A stretch of DNA of 64,000 nucleotides. It comes from Chlorobaculum sp. MV4-Y. Its GTDB lineage: Bacteria; Bacteroidota; Chlorobiia; Chlorobiales; Chlorobiaceae. Made by a program: the position numbers and the translations under genes. The notes below the pieces were generated by a model. It was not told the origin of the DNA. It saw only the letters and a list, made by a program, of their open reading frames with translations, and did no database searches. Of this stretch, positions 10,662-19,143 are shown one piece after another; the first letter of the stretch is position 1, and each line of letters opens with the position of its first letter. The stretch spans positions 196,501-260,500 of the forward strand of contig NZ_CP104202.1 of the NCBI RefSeq assembly GCF_025244685.1. Reading direction: 5' to 3'.

Positions 10662-11834
10662 ATGCATATCGGTGTTTTGACCGGCGGCGGCGACGCTCCC
10701 GGTATCAACGCGTGCATCAAGACCATCGTAACGATCAGTGCCGAGAAGGGTTACCGGGTGACCGGTATCCGCCGGGGCTGGAATGGCCTTCTGGCGTTTG
10801 ATCCCGATGATCCGGCATCCCGCGCGGAGCATATCGCCGATCTTGATTCCGGGCTTGTCCGCAGAATCGATCGTACCGGCGGCACCTTGCTTCACACCAG
10901 CCGCATCAATCCCGGCAACCTCAAAAAAAACGAGATTCCCCCGTTTCTTCGCAACTCGCCACACCTGTTGCGCACGGGCTTGCATCACTCCGGAAACTTT
11001 GATCTGACCGATCATGTGCTGCGGAGTATTGATGCGCTCGGCCTGGATGTCATCATTGTCATCGGTGGTGACGACACAATCGGCTACGCCGATCACCTGG
11101 CCAAAGCTGGTGTCAAGGTGATTGGCGTGCCAAAGACGATGGACAACGATGTTTATGGCTCGGACTATTGCATCGGTTTCGGCACGGCCGTCACCCGCAG
11201 TGTCCAGTACATTCACCAGCTCCGTACCAGCTCCGGTTCGCACGAGCGCATCACCATTGTCGAGCTGTTCGGACGCAGCACCGGAGAGACCTGCCTCGTC
11301 AGTGCCTACCTGGCCGGTGTTGATCGCGCCCTCATTCCGGAAGTCCCTTTCGACCCCGAAACTCTCGCTGATTATGTCATTCAGGACAAGGCAGCCAATC
11401 CGAGCCAATATGCCATGATTGCTATCAGTGAAGGCGCGCGGATGATTGGCAGCAAGATGATCGAATATTGCGGACGGCGGTACGACGAGGATGGCCATGA
11501 GCCTGCCGGAATTGGCCAATTGACCCGCGAAACCATCTCGATGTTGACTGGGCAGGATGTCATTTGCCAGCCGCTTGGCTATCTGATGCGTTCAGGTATT
11601 CCAGATGCTCTGGATCTGATGGTCGGCTTCAATTTTGCACAGCTGGCCGTGGAGCTGATCGCGGAAGGCACCTTCGGCGTCATGGTGGCGCTTCAGCAGG
11701 GTATCTACACCTGTCTTCCGCTTGCAGAGGTGTCGGCGAACACCAAGCAGGTCGATATCAGCGAACTGTACGACCTGTGCTACTATCGTCCGAAGATGCG
11801 AAGCGTCATGGGCAAGCCGATGTTTCTTTATTAA
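10662..11834 (+). CDS. 6-phosphofructokinase, PPi-type active-site residues
   Basis: PfkA-superfamily enzyme (390 residues) converting fructose 6-phosphate to the 1,6-bisphosphate, or the reverse. Seen: nucleotide/PPi-binding GVLTGGGDAPGINA at the N terminus, GGDDT at residues 135-139, and PKTMDND at 157-163 with the catalytic Asp. In this family Gly in GGDG(S/T) and in PGTxDND goes with ATP, while Asp and Lys at those places go with pyrophosphate. Both discriminating residues here are of the PPi type. A reversible PPi enzyme would suit an autotroph that runs mostly in the gluconeogenic direction. It has its own 50-base leader; a convergent gene follows. Confidence 0.88.
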   Translation: MHIGVLTGGGDAPGINACIKTIVTISAEKGYRVTGIRRGWNGLLAFDPDDPASRAEHIADLDSGLVRRIDRTGGTLLHTSRINPGNLKKNEIPPFLRNSPHLLRTGLHHSGNFDLTDHVLRSIDALGLDVIIVIGGDDTIGYADHLAKAGVKVIGVPKTMDNDVYGSDYCIGFGTAVTRSVQYIHQLRTSSGSHERITIVELFGRSTGETCLVSAYLAGVDRALIPEVPFDPETLADYVIQDKAANPSQYAMIAISEGARMIGSKMIEYCGRRYDEDGHEPAGIGQLTRETISMLTGQDVICQPLGYLMRSGIPDALDLMVGFNFAQLAVELIAEGTFGVMVALQQGIYTCLPLAEVSANTKQVDISELYDLCYYRPKMRSVMGKPMFLY

Positions 11835-11909
11835 GAATAGATCTTGGCGGTCGAATAGGACGTACAGGTTGTGTAGATCAGGCCTGTCGGATCGGTCGGG
11901 CCGACAGCT

Positions 11910-12653
11910 TCACAAATACTCGTCGCCTTGGAGGAGTTGTTCAGCTTCCCTGAGCTGTTCAGGTGTGTTGATACCGCGGATTTCGTTGGCGTCGGCTACC
12001 TTGAAGGCGCACACCTTTTTGCCTTTTCCGAAGCAGATTCCGAACACATCGGTGAGGTAGTACTCTCCCTGGGCGTTTTTGTTGGTGATGCCGTGCAAGG
12101 CGGAAAACAGCTCGGTAGCGTTGAACACATACACGCCTGAATTGATTTCAGTTACCGCTTTTTCTTCCTCCGTGGCGTCCTTCTGCTCGACGATTTTGAG
12201 CACCTCTTCACCCGCATCACTTCTGATGATCCGCCCGTATCCTGTTGGATTGTCCATCTCGGCGGTCAGTACTGTGGCGACAGCTTGCCGCGAACGGTGG
12301 AAGTCGATCAGTTTTCTGAGTGTGCGCCCGGTGAAAAGTGGTGCGTCTCCCGAGAGGATGACAATCTCTCCCTCAAAATCCTTCAGAAACGGTTCAGCCT
12401 GCATGACGGCGTGGCCTGTACCGAGTTGAGGCTCCTGCAAGGCATAATCGACCGGGAACGTGGCGGTTGCTGTTCGGACCAGCTCTGCCTGATGGCCGAT
12501 GATGAGGACAATCTTGTCGGGATCGAGCGCCTGCGATTTTTCGATGACATACGCCACGAGCGGCTTGCCGTTGGCCTTGTGCAGTACCTTCGGGAGATCC
12601 GATTTCATTCGCGTGCCTTTACCGGCGGCCATGATGACGATTGCCAGACTCAT
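11910..12653 (-). CDS. GlmU-type N-terminal uridylyltransferase only
   Basis: A 247-residue nucleotidyltransferase of the GlmU N-domain type, which makes UDP-GlcNAc from GlcNAc-1-phosphate and UTP. Seen: IVIMAAGKGTRMKSDLPKVLH signature, QEPQLGTGHAVMQA, ILSGDAPLFTG, and the EINSGVYVFNA region. The C-terminal left-handed beta-helix acetyltransferase domain of bifunctional GlmU (normally about 450 residues) is absent, so acetylation of glucosamine-1-phosphate would need another enzyme. It is the last gene of the skp-lptC-panD cluster and converges on the phosphofructokinase gene; a GC-rich stem (11884-11907) lies between without a clear T-run. Confidence 0.85.
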   Translation of the reverse strand: MSLAIVIMAAGKGTRMKSDLPKVLHKANGKPLVAYVIEKSQALDPDKIVLIIGHQAELVRTATATFPVDYALQEPQLGTGHAVMQAEPFLKDFEGEIVILSGDAPLFTGRTLRKLIDFHRSRQAVATVLTAEMDNPTGYGRIIRSDAGEEVLKIVEQKDATEEEKAVTEINSGVYVFNATELFSALHGITNKNAQGEYYLTDVFGICFGKGKKVCAFKVADANEIRGINTPEQLREAEQLLQGDEYL

Positions 12654-12682
12654 AACGTTTTTGGTGAGGGGTTGAGACGGCT

Positions 12683-13069
12683 TCAGCCGAGATATTCGTC
12701 TTCGGAACCTACCCTGTGGCGTCGCTTTGGATTGTTCATCCGGTCAACGATGACAATCATCGGTTTCCAGTTGCGCGCCTCTTCCGGTTCCATTTCGGCG
12801 AAGGTCATGATAATGATCTCGTCGCCGGGCAGCGCGCAACGGGCCGCCGCACCATTAAGCTGGATTTCGCGCAGTCCGCGTGTTCCCTCGATGATGTAAG
12901 TCTCGAATCGCTCACCGTTGTTGTTATTGACAACCAGCACCTTTTCATTGGCGATCATATCGGCCATGTCAAGCAGCTCTTTGTCGATGGTGATGCTTCC
13001 TTCGTATTCCAGGTCTCCACTGGTGACTATGGCGTTGTGGATCTTGGATTTGAGCATGTGTAATTTCAT
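12683..13069 (-). CDS. panD: Aspartate 1-decarboxylase
   Basis: PanD decarboxylates L-aspartate to beta-alanine for pantothenate and coenzyme A synthesis. The 128-residue proenzyme contains the self-cleavage site in YEGSITID (cleavage before Ser gives the pyruvoyl group), the Lys/Tyr-bearing N-terminal [12 protein letters not shown], and [17 protein letters not shown] with the downstream oxyanion residues. Length is usual. It lies 21 bases after the lptC stop and 29 before the GlmU-like gene, so the four genes probably form one transcript. Confidence 0.95.
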
Positions 13070-13090
13070 AACGGCGCAAACAGAGTCGAG

Positions 13091-13638
13091 TTATTTTGAT
13101 AAGGCTTCACCGCTGGCATGAAAAATTCTGTACCGTTTCATAGCGTCATCGCTTTCAAAGCCATAGCCCCGTATGGTACGGGAGGGGCCTGAAATAGTGA
13201 CATATTTGTCTGACCGTATCATACGGTTGCTGCTTGATCGGGTGATATGTTCGGTGCGAATGACCGTGTTGTCCGCTGAACGGATGACGACGTTATCGAA
13301 TGCTTCGATATCCTGGTTGTCATGCACGATGCCTCGACCTGCCGTTACCAGGGTTGCGGTGCCGTCACGGTTGATCAGTTGTACGTTGATTCCTCCATCG
13401 AGCCGGATTTCCTGTTTCTCTCCCTGACGGTATTCCGCCGCATGGCGGGCGCTGACAATCGTTTTGGTTCTCCCATTGTCAGAAACCACCAGGGTGACAT
13501 TCCAGCTTTCCTGGGAAGGCATATCAGCTTTTGTTGAAACAGCAGCCGCCGGCGTGCGAGCCTCCTTTTTGGGAGCGCTACAGCCAGCGGCACTGAACAC
13601 TATTGCCAGAAAAAAAAAGTTGTCCGGCGAAAATTCAA
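13091..13638 (-). CDS. lptC: LptC-like lipopolysaccharide export protein, probable frame break
   Basis: LptC is the periplasmic, membrane-anchored link of the Lpt bridge that carries LPS from the inner to the outer membrane. Residues after the N terminus show the OstA/LptC beta repeat pattern (SARHAAEYRQGEKQEI, VTAGRGIVHDNQDIEAF, TEHITRSSSNRMI). The open frame starts only with GTG at 13600, inside a hydrophobic segment ending AAGC, which looks like a lipoprotein or anchor signal. Adding one T (minus strand) to the nine-base run at 13610-13618 would open a TTG start at 13638 that supplies a normal signal with basic residues. I infer that start; length then is 182 residues. It follows skp by 18 bases. 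Confidence 0.7.
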
Positions 13639-13656
13639 AAGGCTTCCAGGAGAATG

Positions 13657-14207
13657 TTACTTGATGTTCAGCTGGTCGAGCACCTTGTAGGTGATATCGG
13701 ACTGGTCATCGCCGTATACACGGGCACTCTTGTCAAAAATCATGCTATAACCGTCTTTTTAGCGACAGCGGCAACGGTAGCGTCAATTTTCTGACGGATA
13801 GGGGTGATAAGTGCCTGCTCCTTCTGAGCGAGCAGCCTCTGTTTTTCCATGGCGCTTTTCTGCAGGTTCTCCTGTTGAGTGCGCAGCTCTTTCTCTTTGA
13901 CTGCGTTTGGTTTCCCTCCTTTCTGATAAGCCTGGATGGCGCTCTGGAGCGCGCTCTGCTGTTTGGCAAGCTCTGCGCCGCTCTGGTTTTTCATCGTCTG
14001 GAGGGTCTGGTCGGCGGCTTTGGTTTCCGGCATCATCTGGAAAATCTTGCCATAATCGACCACGCCTATTTTCTGGGCATTATCGGCAGCAAAAGCCTGT
14101 GGAGCCGAGAAGGTCATGCCGAGCGTGAGCGACATGAACAGAAATCCTGATACCGCTTTCTTGATTCCTTTGAAATCTGACATTATCGGTGTGTTTAGGT
14201 TTTTCAT
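13657..14207 (-). CDS. skp: Periplasmic chaperone Skp/OmpH family, frame break
   Basis: Skp holds unfolded outer membrane proteins in the periplasm before delivery to BamA. The N terminus has a signal peptide ending AFAA near residue 41, followed by KIGVVDYGKIFQMMPE and a long Gln/Lys/Glu-rich coiled coil. The frame as read stops early (after AKKTVIA). Adding one A to the run at 13756-13760 (T5 on the plus strand) continues it as KKDGYSMIFDKSARVYG to a stop at 13657, giving 183 residues with a proper OmpH ending. The ATG at 14183 is an alternative start. It heads the minus-strand cluster with lptC and panD. Confidence 0.88.
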
Positions 14208-14354
14208 GATACAGCGTGTACGGTTCTTTGTCTTGTCATCGAATCGTTACCCCGAAAAGTAACATTTCCGGTTTTAAAATACTATTGAAGCCGAGAAAAA
14301 CAGGATTGGAGAAACATTCTCTGCCTTGTCGTTACCGTTCGGTTTTTGAGTGTT

Positions 14355-15497
14355 TCAGGGGGTACGTTTTCTGAAAATCTGCCCGGCCTCCTGCTCAATG
14401 ATCCGTTTCAGCTCAAGCTCAAAAAGATGTACCAGCAGGACGTCGATTTTCAGACCGGTTTTTTCGGCGATGAGGTCGATATGCATTGCGCCCGACTGAA
14501 GCGCTTCGACGATGCACGACTCCTCGATGTTCAGGTCGGGCGGTTCGGAAGCTTCGGGATGTGGTCTCAGCGCAGGATTTTGCGCCGGGTTGAGCTCGGC
14601 GAGAATGTCTTCGGCGGAAAATACGGGCTTGGCATGGTTCTGCTGGATGAGGTAGTTGGTGCCGCGTGAGGCGTTCGAAAAGATGCTTCCCGGCACGGCG
14701 AACACTTCGCGATTCTGTTCGAGGGCATAGGATGCCGTGATCATCGAGCCGCCTTTGATGTCCGATTCGACGATCAGCGTGCCGAGGGTCAGGCCGGCGA
14801 TCAGGCGGTTTCTTCGCGGAAAATTGCCCGGTTCGGGCTTGATGCCGATCCACTCTTCCGAGACGATCGCGCCTCGTTCGAGTATCCTCGGCCAGAGCCG
14901 CCCGGCGGGGTCGGTGTAGATGCGGTCGATGCCGCAGCCGAGCACGGCGACGGTTACGCCATTGCTCTCCACCGCTGAGCGGTGCGCCATCATGTCGATG
15001 CCGTAGGCCAGGCCGCTGAGGATGGCGTAACCATTGTTTACCATTTCGCGGCAGATGAATTCGGTGGCCTGCTTGCCATACGCGGTGGCCTTACGGGTGC
15101 CGACGACGGCGAGCGAGGGCAAAGAGAGCGCCTCGGGATTGCCGCGAACGAAAAGCAGAAGTGGCGGATCGTAAATCTCTTTCAGGAGCGGTGGATAGGC
15201 CGGATCGAGGATGGTCACGACCGAGGCTTCCAGCCGTTCCGCCCGCGCGAGTTGCTCTTCGGCTGCCTGATACGCTTTCTGCAGCCATGCCGGGCTGGCA
15301 AGCCGCTCGGCGGTTTCGCGGGCGATGGTTTCACCGATGCCGGGAATCTGGCGCAGGGCGTCATAGTCCGCTTCGAGGAGTGCGGGGGTCGCACCGAAAC
15401 GGTTCAGCAGGGTGCGAGCTCTCGATGGGCCGATGCCGGGAAGCTGCGAAACGATGAGCAGCAAAAGCGCTGCGCCTGGCTCAGGGATCGTGGTCAT
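14355..15497 (-). CDS. dprA: DNA processing protein DprA
   Basis: DprA (380 residues) binds incoming single-stranded DNA and loads RecA during natural transformation; it is also kept in non-competent lineages. Seen: N-terminal helix-hairpin-helix region (QLPGIGPSRARTLL, IPGIGETIARE), the Rossmann-like core with VVGTRKATAYGK, SGLAYGIDMMAH, FPRRNRLIAGL and ESDIKGGSMITA, and a C-terminal winged-helix segment (SGAMHIDLIAEKTGL). The gene stands alone between the skp cluster and the prenyl synthase gene, same strand as both. Confidence 0.95.
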   Translation of the reverse strand: MTTIPEPGAALLLLIVSQLPGIGPSRARTLLNRFGATPALLEADYDALRQIPGIGETIARETAERLASPAWLQKAYQAAEEQLARAERLEASVVTILDPAYPPLLKEIYDPPLLLFVRGNPEALSLPSLAVVGTRKATAYGKQATEFICREMVNNGYAILSGLAYGIDMMAHRSAVESNGVTVAVLGCGIDRIYTDPAGRLWPRILERGAIVSEEWIGIKPEPGNFPRRNRLIAGLTLGTLIVESDIKGGSMITASYALEQNREVFAVPGSIFSNASRGTNYLIQQNHAKPVFSAEDILAELNPAQNPALRPHPEASEPPDLNIEESCIVEALQSGAMHIDLIAEKTGLKIDVLLVHLFELELKRIIEQEAGQIFRKRTP

Positions 15498-15554
15498 GGT
15501 TGGGGCAGGGGAGTTGAAGAGAGTTCGGGGGAGGGGTGGCCCCCCGAAACAAGC

Positions 15555-16553
15555 TCAGAAATCGCGCTTCATGAGAATGTTGGCAAAGCCTCTCAGATAG
15601 CCGCGTCCCTCCTCGAACGGAAGGGCGTCGAGCGCTGCCAGCGCCGCTGCGGTATCCTCGTTGATTTTCGCCCTGGTCTCGTCGAGCACACCGCACTTCT
15701 CGAAGATTGCCTTGACCGCCGGGACGTTCTCCGGCGAGGTGCCGTTGTTGTCGAAGATCGACTGTAGCAGCTCGCGGTCAGTGCCTTCGGCCAGTTCCAG
15801 CGAGCGGAGCAAGAGCCAGGTCTTCTTGCCGTTGATGACGTCGCCGCCCGGCACCTTGCCCGATTTGCCGTCGCCAGCCATGATGTCGAGATAGTCATCC
15901 TGAATCTGGAAGGCGCGTCCGATCTTTTCGCCGAAGGTGACCAGCGCCGCGATCTGCTCCGGTGTGCCGTTGCCCGCCACGCCGCCCGCTTCGAGCGCTG
16001 CTGAAATGAGGCGTCCGGTTTTTTTGGCGATCATATCGAGGTAGTCGGCGATGGTGACATCCTTGCGCTGTTCGAGTTCCATATCGAGCGCCTGCCCTTC
16101 GCAGATGGTGATGTTGGCGTCGTTGAAGATGTGGATCATCTCGGCGTGGCGGGAACTGATCGCCTTGAGCGCCAGCTCGTAGGCGTAGGCGATCATCATG
16201 TCACCCGAAAGAATCGCCGCGTTGACATCCCACTGCTTGTGCACGGTGGGGCGGCCATGGCGCAGATCGGCCGCATCCATGATGTCGTCGTGCATCAGGG
16301 TGAAGTTGTGCAGCACCTCGATGCCGAGGGCCACGCCAAGTGCGTTGTCGGACTTGCCACTGACCGCTTCGGCGGCGAGCAGAGTCAGGAACGGACGGAT
16401 TCGCTTGCCCTTTCCTTCGAGGATGTAGCGCGCCGGACCGTAAAGGGTTGCCGGCTTCTCTTTCGGAAAGCACGCGGCAAGCGCTTCGTTGATCTTCGCG
16501 TGGTATTGCTGGTACTTGCTTTCAACCTGTGCTTGGGTAATCGGTGAGGACAT
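15555..16553 (-). CDS. Trans-prenyl diphosphate synthase (GGPP-type)
   Basis: Polyprenyl synthetase (332 residues) condensing IPP with allylic diphosphates. Both Asp-rich motifs are seen: HDDIMDAADLRHGRPTVH (first) and QDDYLDIMAGDGKSGK (second), plus the GKGKRIRPFLTLLAAEAV Arg region. In a green sulfur bacterium the expected product is geranylgeranyl diphosphate for carotenoids or a longer chain for menaquinone; farnesyl is a common (bacterio)chlorophyll tail in this group. Chain length cannot be set from sequence alone. It lies 11 bases downstream of the type 2 isomerase gene, so precursor supply and chain building are coupled. Confidence 0.9.
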   Translation of the reverse strand: MSSPITQAQVESKYQQYHAKINEALAACFPKEKPATLYGPARYILEGKGKRIRPFLTLLAAEAVSGKSDNALGVALGIEVLHNFTLMHDDIMDAADLRHGRPTVHKQWDVNAAILSGDMMIAYAYELALKAISSRHAEMIHIFNDANITICEGQALDMELEQRKDVTIADYLDMIAKKTGRLISAALEAGGVAGNGTPEQIAALVTFGEKIGRAFQIQDDYLDIMAGDGKSGKVPGGDVINGKKTWLLLRSLELAEGTDRELLQSIFDNNGTSPENVPAVKAIFEKCGVLDETRAKINEDTAAALAALDALPFEEGRGYLRGFANILMKRDF

Positions 16554-16564
16554 GACTGCTGTCG

Positions 16565-17638
16565 TCAGGGTTTACGGTAGATTGGTGCGTGTTTGAGCTG
16601 TGTCGTTGTGGCTGAACCGGTCAGGAACATGGCTGCGCGGAGATCATTCGCCCAAGTGCGGATCGTCTCTTCAAGCCTCCCCGAGTGCAGGGCCTTGAGC
16701 AGGTGCTGCGCCGATGCGGCGATGTCCGCGCCGAGCGCGATTGATTTGGCGATGTCGAGGCCGTTGCGGATGCCGCCCGACGAGATAACGCTGAGTGCGC
16801 CGTACTCCGGGTTTTGCCGCTTCAGCGTCTGGATGCCGGTCAGGCAATCGGCAGTCGGGATGCCCCAGTTCAGAAATTCATCGAGCGCCGATGGGCTGAA
16901 GCGCTCCTCGTGGCCGAAGCGGTCGAGGTAACGGCACTCTTCGACCTTCTGCCAGCTGATGCCGCCCGCTCCGGCCACATCGATGGCCTTGACTCCCGCG
17001 TCGGCGAGTTTCCGGGCGACGGTCGCCGAGATGCCGCAGCCTACCTCTTTGGCGATCACCGGCACGCCGATGGTGGCGGTGATGTCGTGCAGCCGGTCGA
17101 GAAATCCGCTGAAGTCGGTGCCGCCCTCCGGCTGGAACAGCTCCTGCGCCGGATTGAGATGCACGATGAGCCCGTCGGCTTCGATGAGGCCGATCAAAAT
17201 CGAGAGCTGTTCGTGGCTCAGTCCGGCGGCTACTTCGGGCGCGCCGATGTTGGCGAAGATCGGAGCGGACGGCGCGGTTTTGCGGACAATCGAGAAGCTT
17301 TCACGATGCGCCGCTCCTTCAAGCGCCTGGCGCATACTGCCGACGCCGAGCGGAATGCGGAACTGTTCGGCAGCTTCGGCGAGGGTGCGGTTCAGCGCAA
17401 GCGCATCGCCGTAGCCGCCGGTCATCGAAGAGATCATCAGCGGCAAGCCTATAGCATGGCCAAGAAACTCCGTCGAAAGGTCGATCTGCGCAAAATCGAC
17501 TTCAGGCGCGGCGTTGTGCTCAAATCTCCAGGAATCAAGACCGGTATCCTGCCCGTCGAAACAGACCGGCCGGTTCAGGCAGATATCGACGTGGCTGTGC
17601 TTGCGTTCGGCGGTTATGGTTGCGCTTGTCTCTTGCAT
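16565..17638 (-). CDS. fni: Type 2 isopentenyl-diphosphate isomerase
   Basis: FMN- and NAD(P)H-dependent IDI-2 (357 residues) interconverts IPP and DMAPP. Seen: N-terminal [36 protein letters not shown] with the flavin contacts, [14 protein letters not shown], and [21 protein letters not shown] near the C terminus. The enzyme is unrelated to the Nudix-type IDI-1. With ispH at 45.6 kb and uppS at 30.5 kb the window holds several steps of the MEP/isoprenoid route. The divergent ABC permease gene starts about 100 bases away. Confidence 0.95.
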   Translation of the reverse strand: MQETSATITAERKHSHVDICLNRPVCFDGQDTGLDSWRFEHNAAPEVDFAQIDLSTEFLGHAIGLPLMISSMTGGYGDALALNRTLAEAAEQFRIPLGVGSMRQALEGAAHRESFSIVRKTAPSAPIFANIGAPEVAAGLSHEQLSILIGLIEADGLIVHLNPAQELFQPEGGTDFSGFLDRLHDITATIGVPVIAKEVGCGISATVARKLADAGVKAIDVAGAGGISWQKVEECRYLDRFGHEERFSPSALDEFLNWGIPTADCLTGIQTLKRQNPEYGALSVISSGGIRNGLDIAKSIALGADIAASAQHLLKALHSGRLEETIRTWANDLRAAMFLTGSATTTQLKHAPIYRKP

Positions 17639-17745
17639 TGAAAGGAGGCGGCTCCTAAGTTGAACGATTTTCAGAGGTGCTCTGTAAAGTATAACTTATG
17701 GCAAATATCCCATAACTTTTTTCGGGCTTGTCCGGTTTGCGCCTT

Positions 17746-19013
17746 ATGTTCAGAACCCTGTTCGATATAGCCATCAGGCACATTCTCGGGCGCAAGCGCC
17801 AGACGCTGACCACCATGCTTGCTGTCTCTGTCAGTACGATGGTGCTCATCACCACCATTTCGCTGACGAGAGGGCTGCTCGATTCGTTCACCGAAACCAT
17901 TATTGACGCGGCGCCGCATATCCGGGTCAAAGGCGAGAAGATCGATCCGGTGCCGACCAACCTCTTTGATTCGTTAGCCGTTTCGAGAACGGCTTTTGTG
18001 ACGGACAACATCGGCAGGGATGAACCCGAGGAGGTGCGTAACTACGGGAGAGTCCTCGATATTGTTTCATCTCAGGCGTTTTCCGGAAAAGTTACCGCCG
18101 CGTCGCCGTTTGTCGAGTCGCAGATCATCGCGGTCAAGGGGAACCGCACCCAGCCGGTGGTGCTCAAGGGGGTGGATATTGATCGCGAAGATCGTATCAG
18201 CCACATCGGGCGGAGCCTTACCTCCGGCGATCTGGTGCTCTTCAGAAAAACCCCCGACGCGCTGCTGGTCGGAAGTTCCGTGGCCACAGATCTCGGTGTG
18301 GAGCTGAACGACCAGATCACCATCATTACGCCCGACGGACGCAGTCGACAGGGCAAGGTCACCGGAATATTCTTTACCGGCATCAACGCGGCCGATAACA
18401 CGATCCTTTCGTCGCTCAAGCTTGGCCAGATTGTCGAGGGAATGCCGCCCAACAAGGTTACCGGCATAGCGCTGAAGGTCGCTGATCCGCTCAATGATGC
18501 GCCGCTGGCCCGCGATCTGGAGCGGATGACCGGCTACCGGTGCCTGACCTGGCAGGAGGAGAATGCCAGTGTACTGGTGCTTTTCAAGCGGATCGGCTCC
18601 ATCGTGCTGTCGCTGGTGGGGTTTGTCGGCGTGGTGTCGGGTTTCGGCGTGGCGAACATCCTTGTGACGACTGTTTTCGAGAAGAGCCGCGACATTGCTG
18701 TTATGAAGTCGTTCGGCTTCTCGTCGGCGCAGATGGTGGGTTTGTTTGTCTTTGAGGGCTTTCTCGTCGGCCTCGGCGGCGCGCTTGCCGGAGGTCTCAT
18801 GGCGACCGGCTCCATCGGCGTTCTCGCCAGCCTGCACATCGAAAGCTCGCAGGGACCGCTCACTAAAAGCGGTTTCAGCATGTCTTGGAATCCCTGGTAT
18901 TTTTCTTCGTAATTATCGTGACGGTTATCATCAGTACGATTGCGGCAGCGATTCCCTCGCTCAGAGCTGCCCGGCTGGAGCCGGTCAAGGTGCTGCGGGA
19001 GAGTAATCTTTGA
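17746..19013 (+). CDS. ABC transporter permease (LolC/E-MacB type), frame break
   Basis: Inner membrane subunit of a type VII ABC transporter (about 422 residues after repair). Pattern: first membrane helix (about 15-45, LTTMLAVSVSTMVLITTIS), a periplasmic MacB-type domain (about 50-270), and three further helices with the FtsX core (VVSGFGVANILVTTVFEKSRDIAVMKSFG). As read the frame ends too early (WNPWYFSS). Adding one T to the run at 18900-18904 continues it with a fourth helix and LEPVKVLRESNL. Lipoprotein release (LolCE) or MacB-like export are both possible. No ATPase partner is adjacent on this strand; TTG 17728 is an alternative start. Confidence 0.82.
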
Positions 19014-19143
19014 GGTTGCGGGGTTTGCCTTGCTGTGGTAGTTGGGCTTCTTCGGACTGGTGGGACTTTTGGGAGGAAGAAGGATCGGAGATCGGTTTTC
19101 TTTTTCGCTCTTGCTGTCCCAACAGTCCCAATAGCCCTATTTC

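Noticed and set aside
11884..11907. Terminator between phosphofructokinase and the GlmU-like gene
   Set aside because: CTGTCGG/CCGACAG forms a stem, but there is no T-run on either strand and the loop is GC-rich.
17696..17717. Operator or terminator TTATGG-CCATAA before the ABC permease
   Set aside because: Only six base pairs with an eight-base loop; a T6 run follows, but it stands between divergent genes where a terminator has no clear use.
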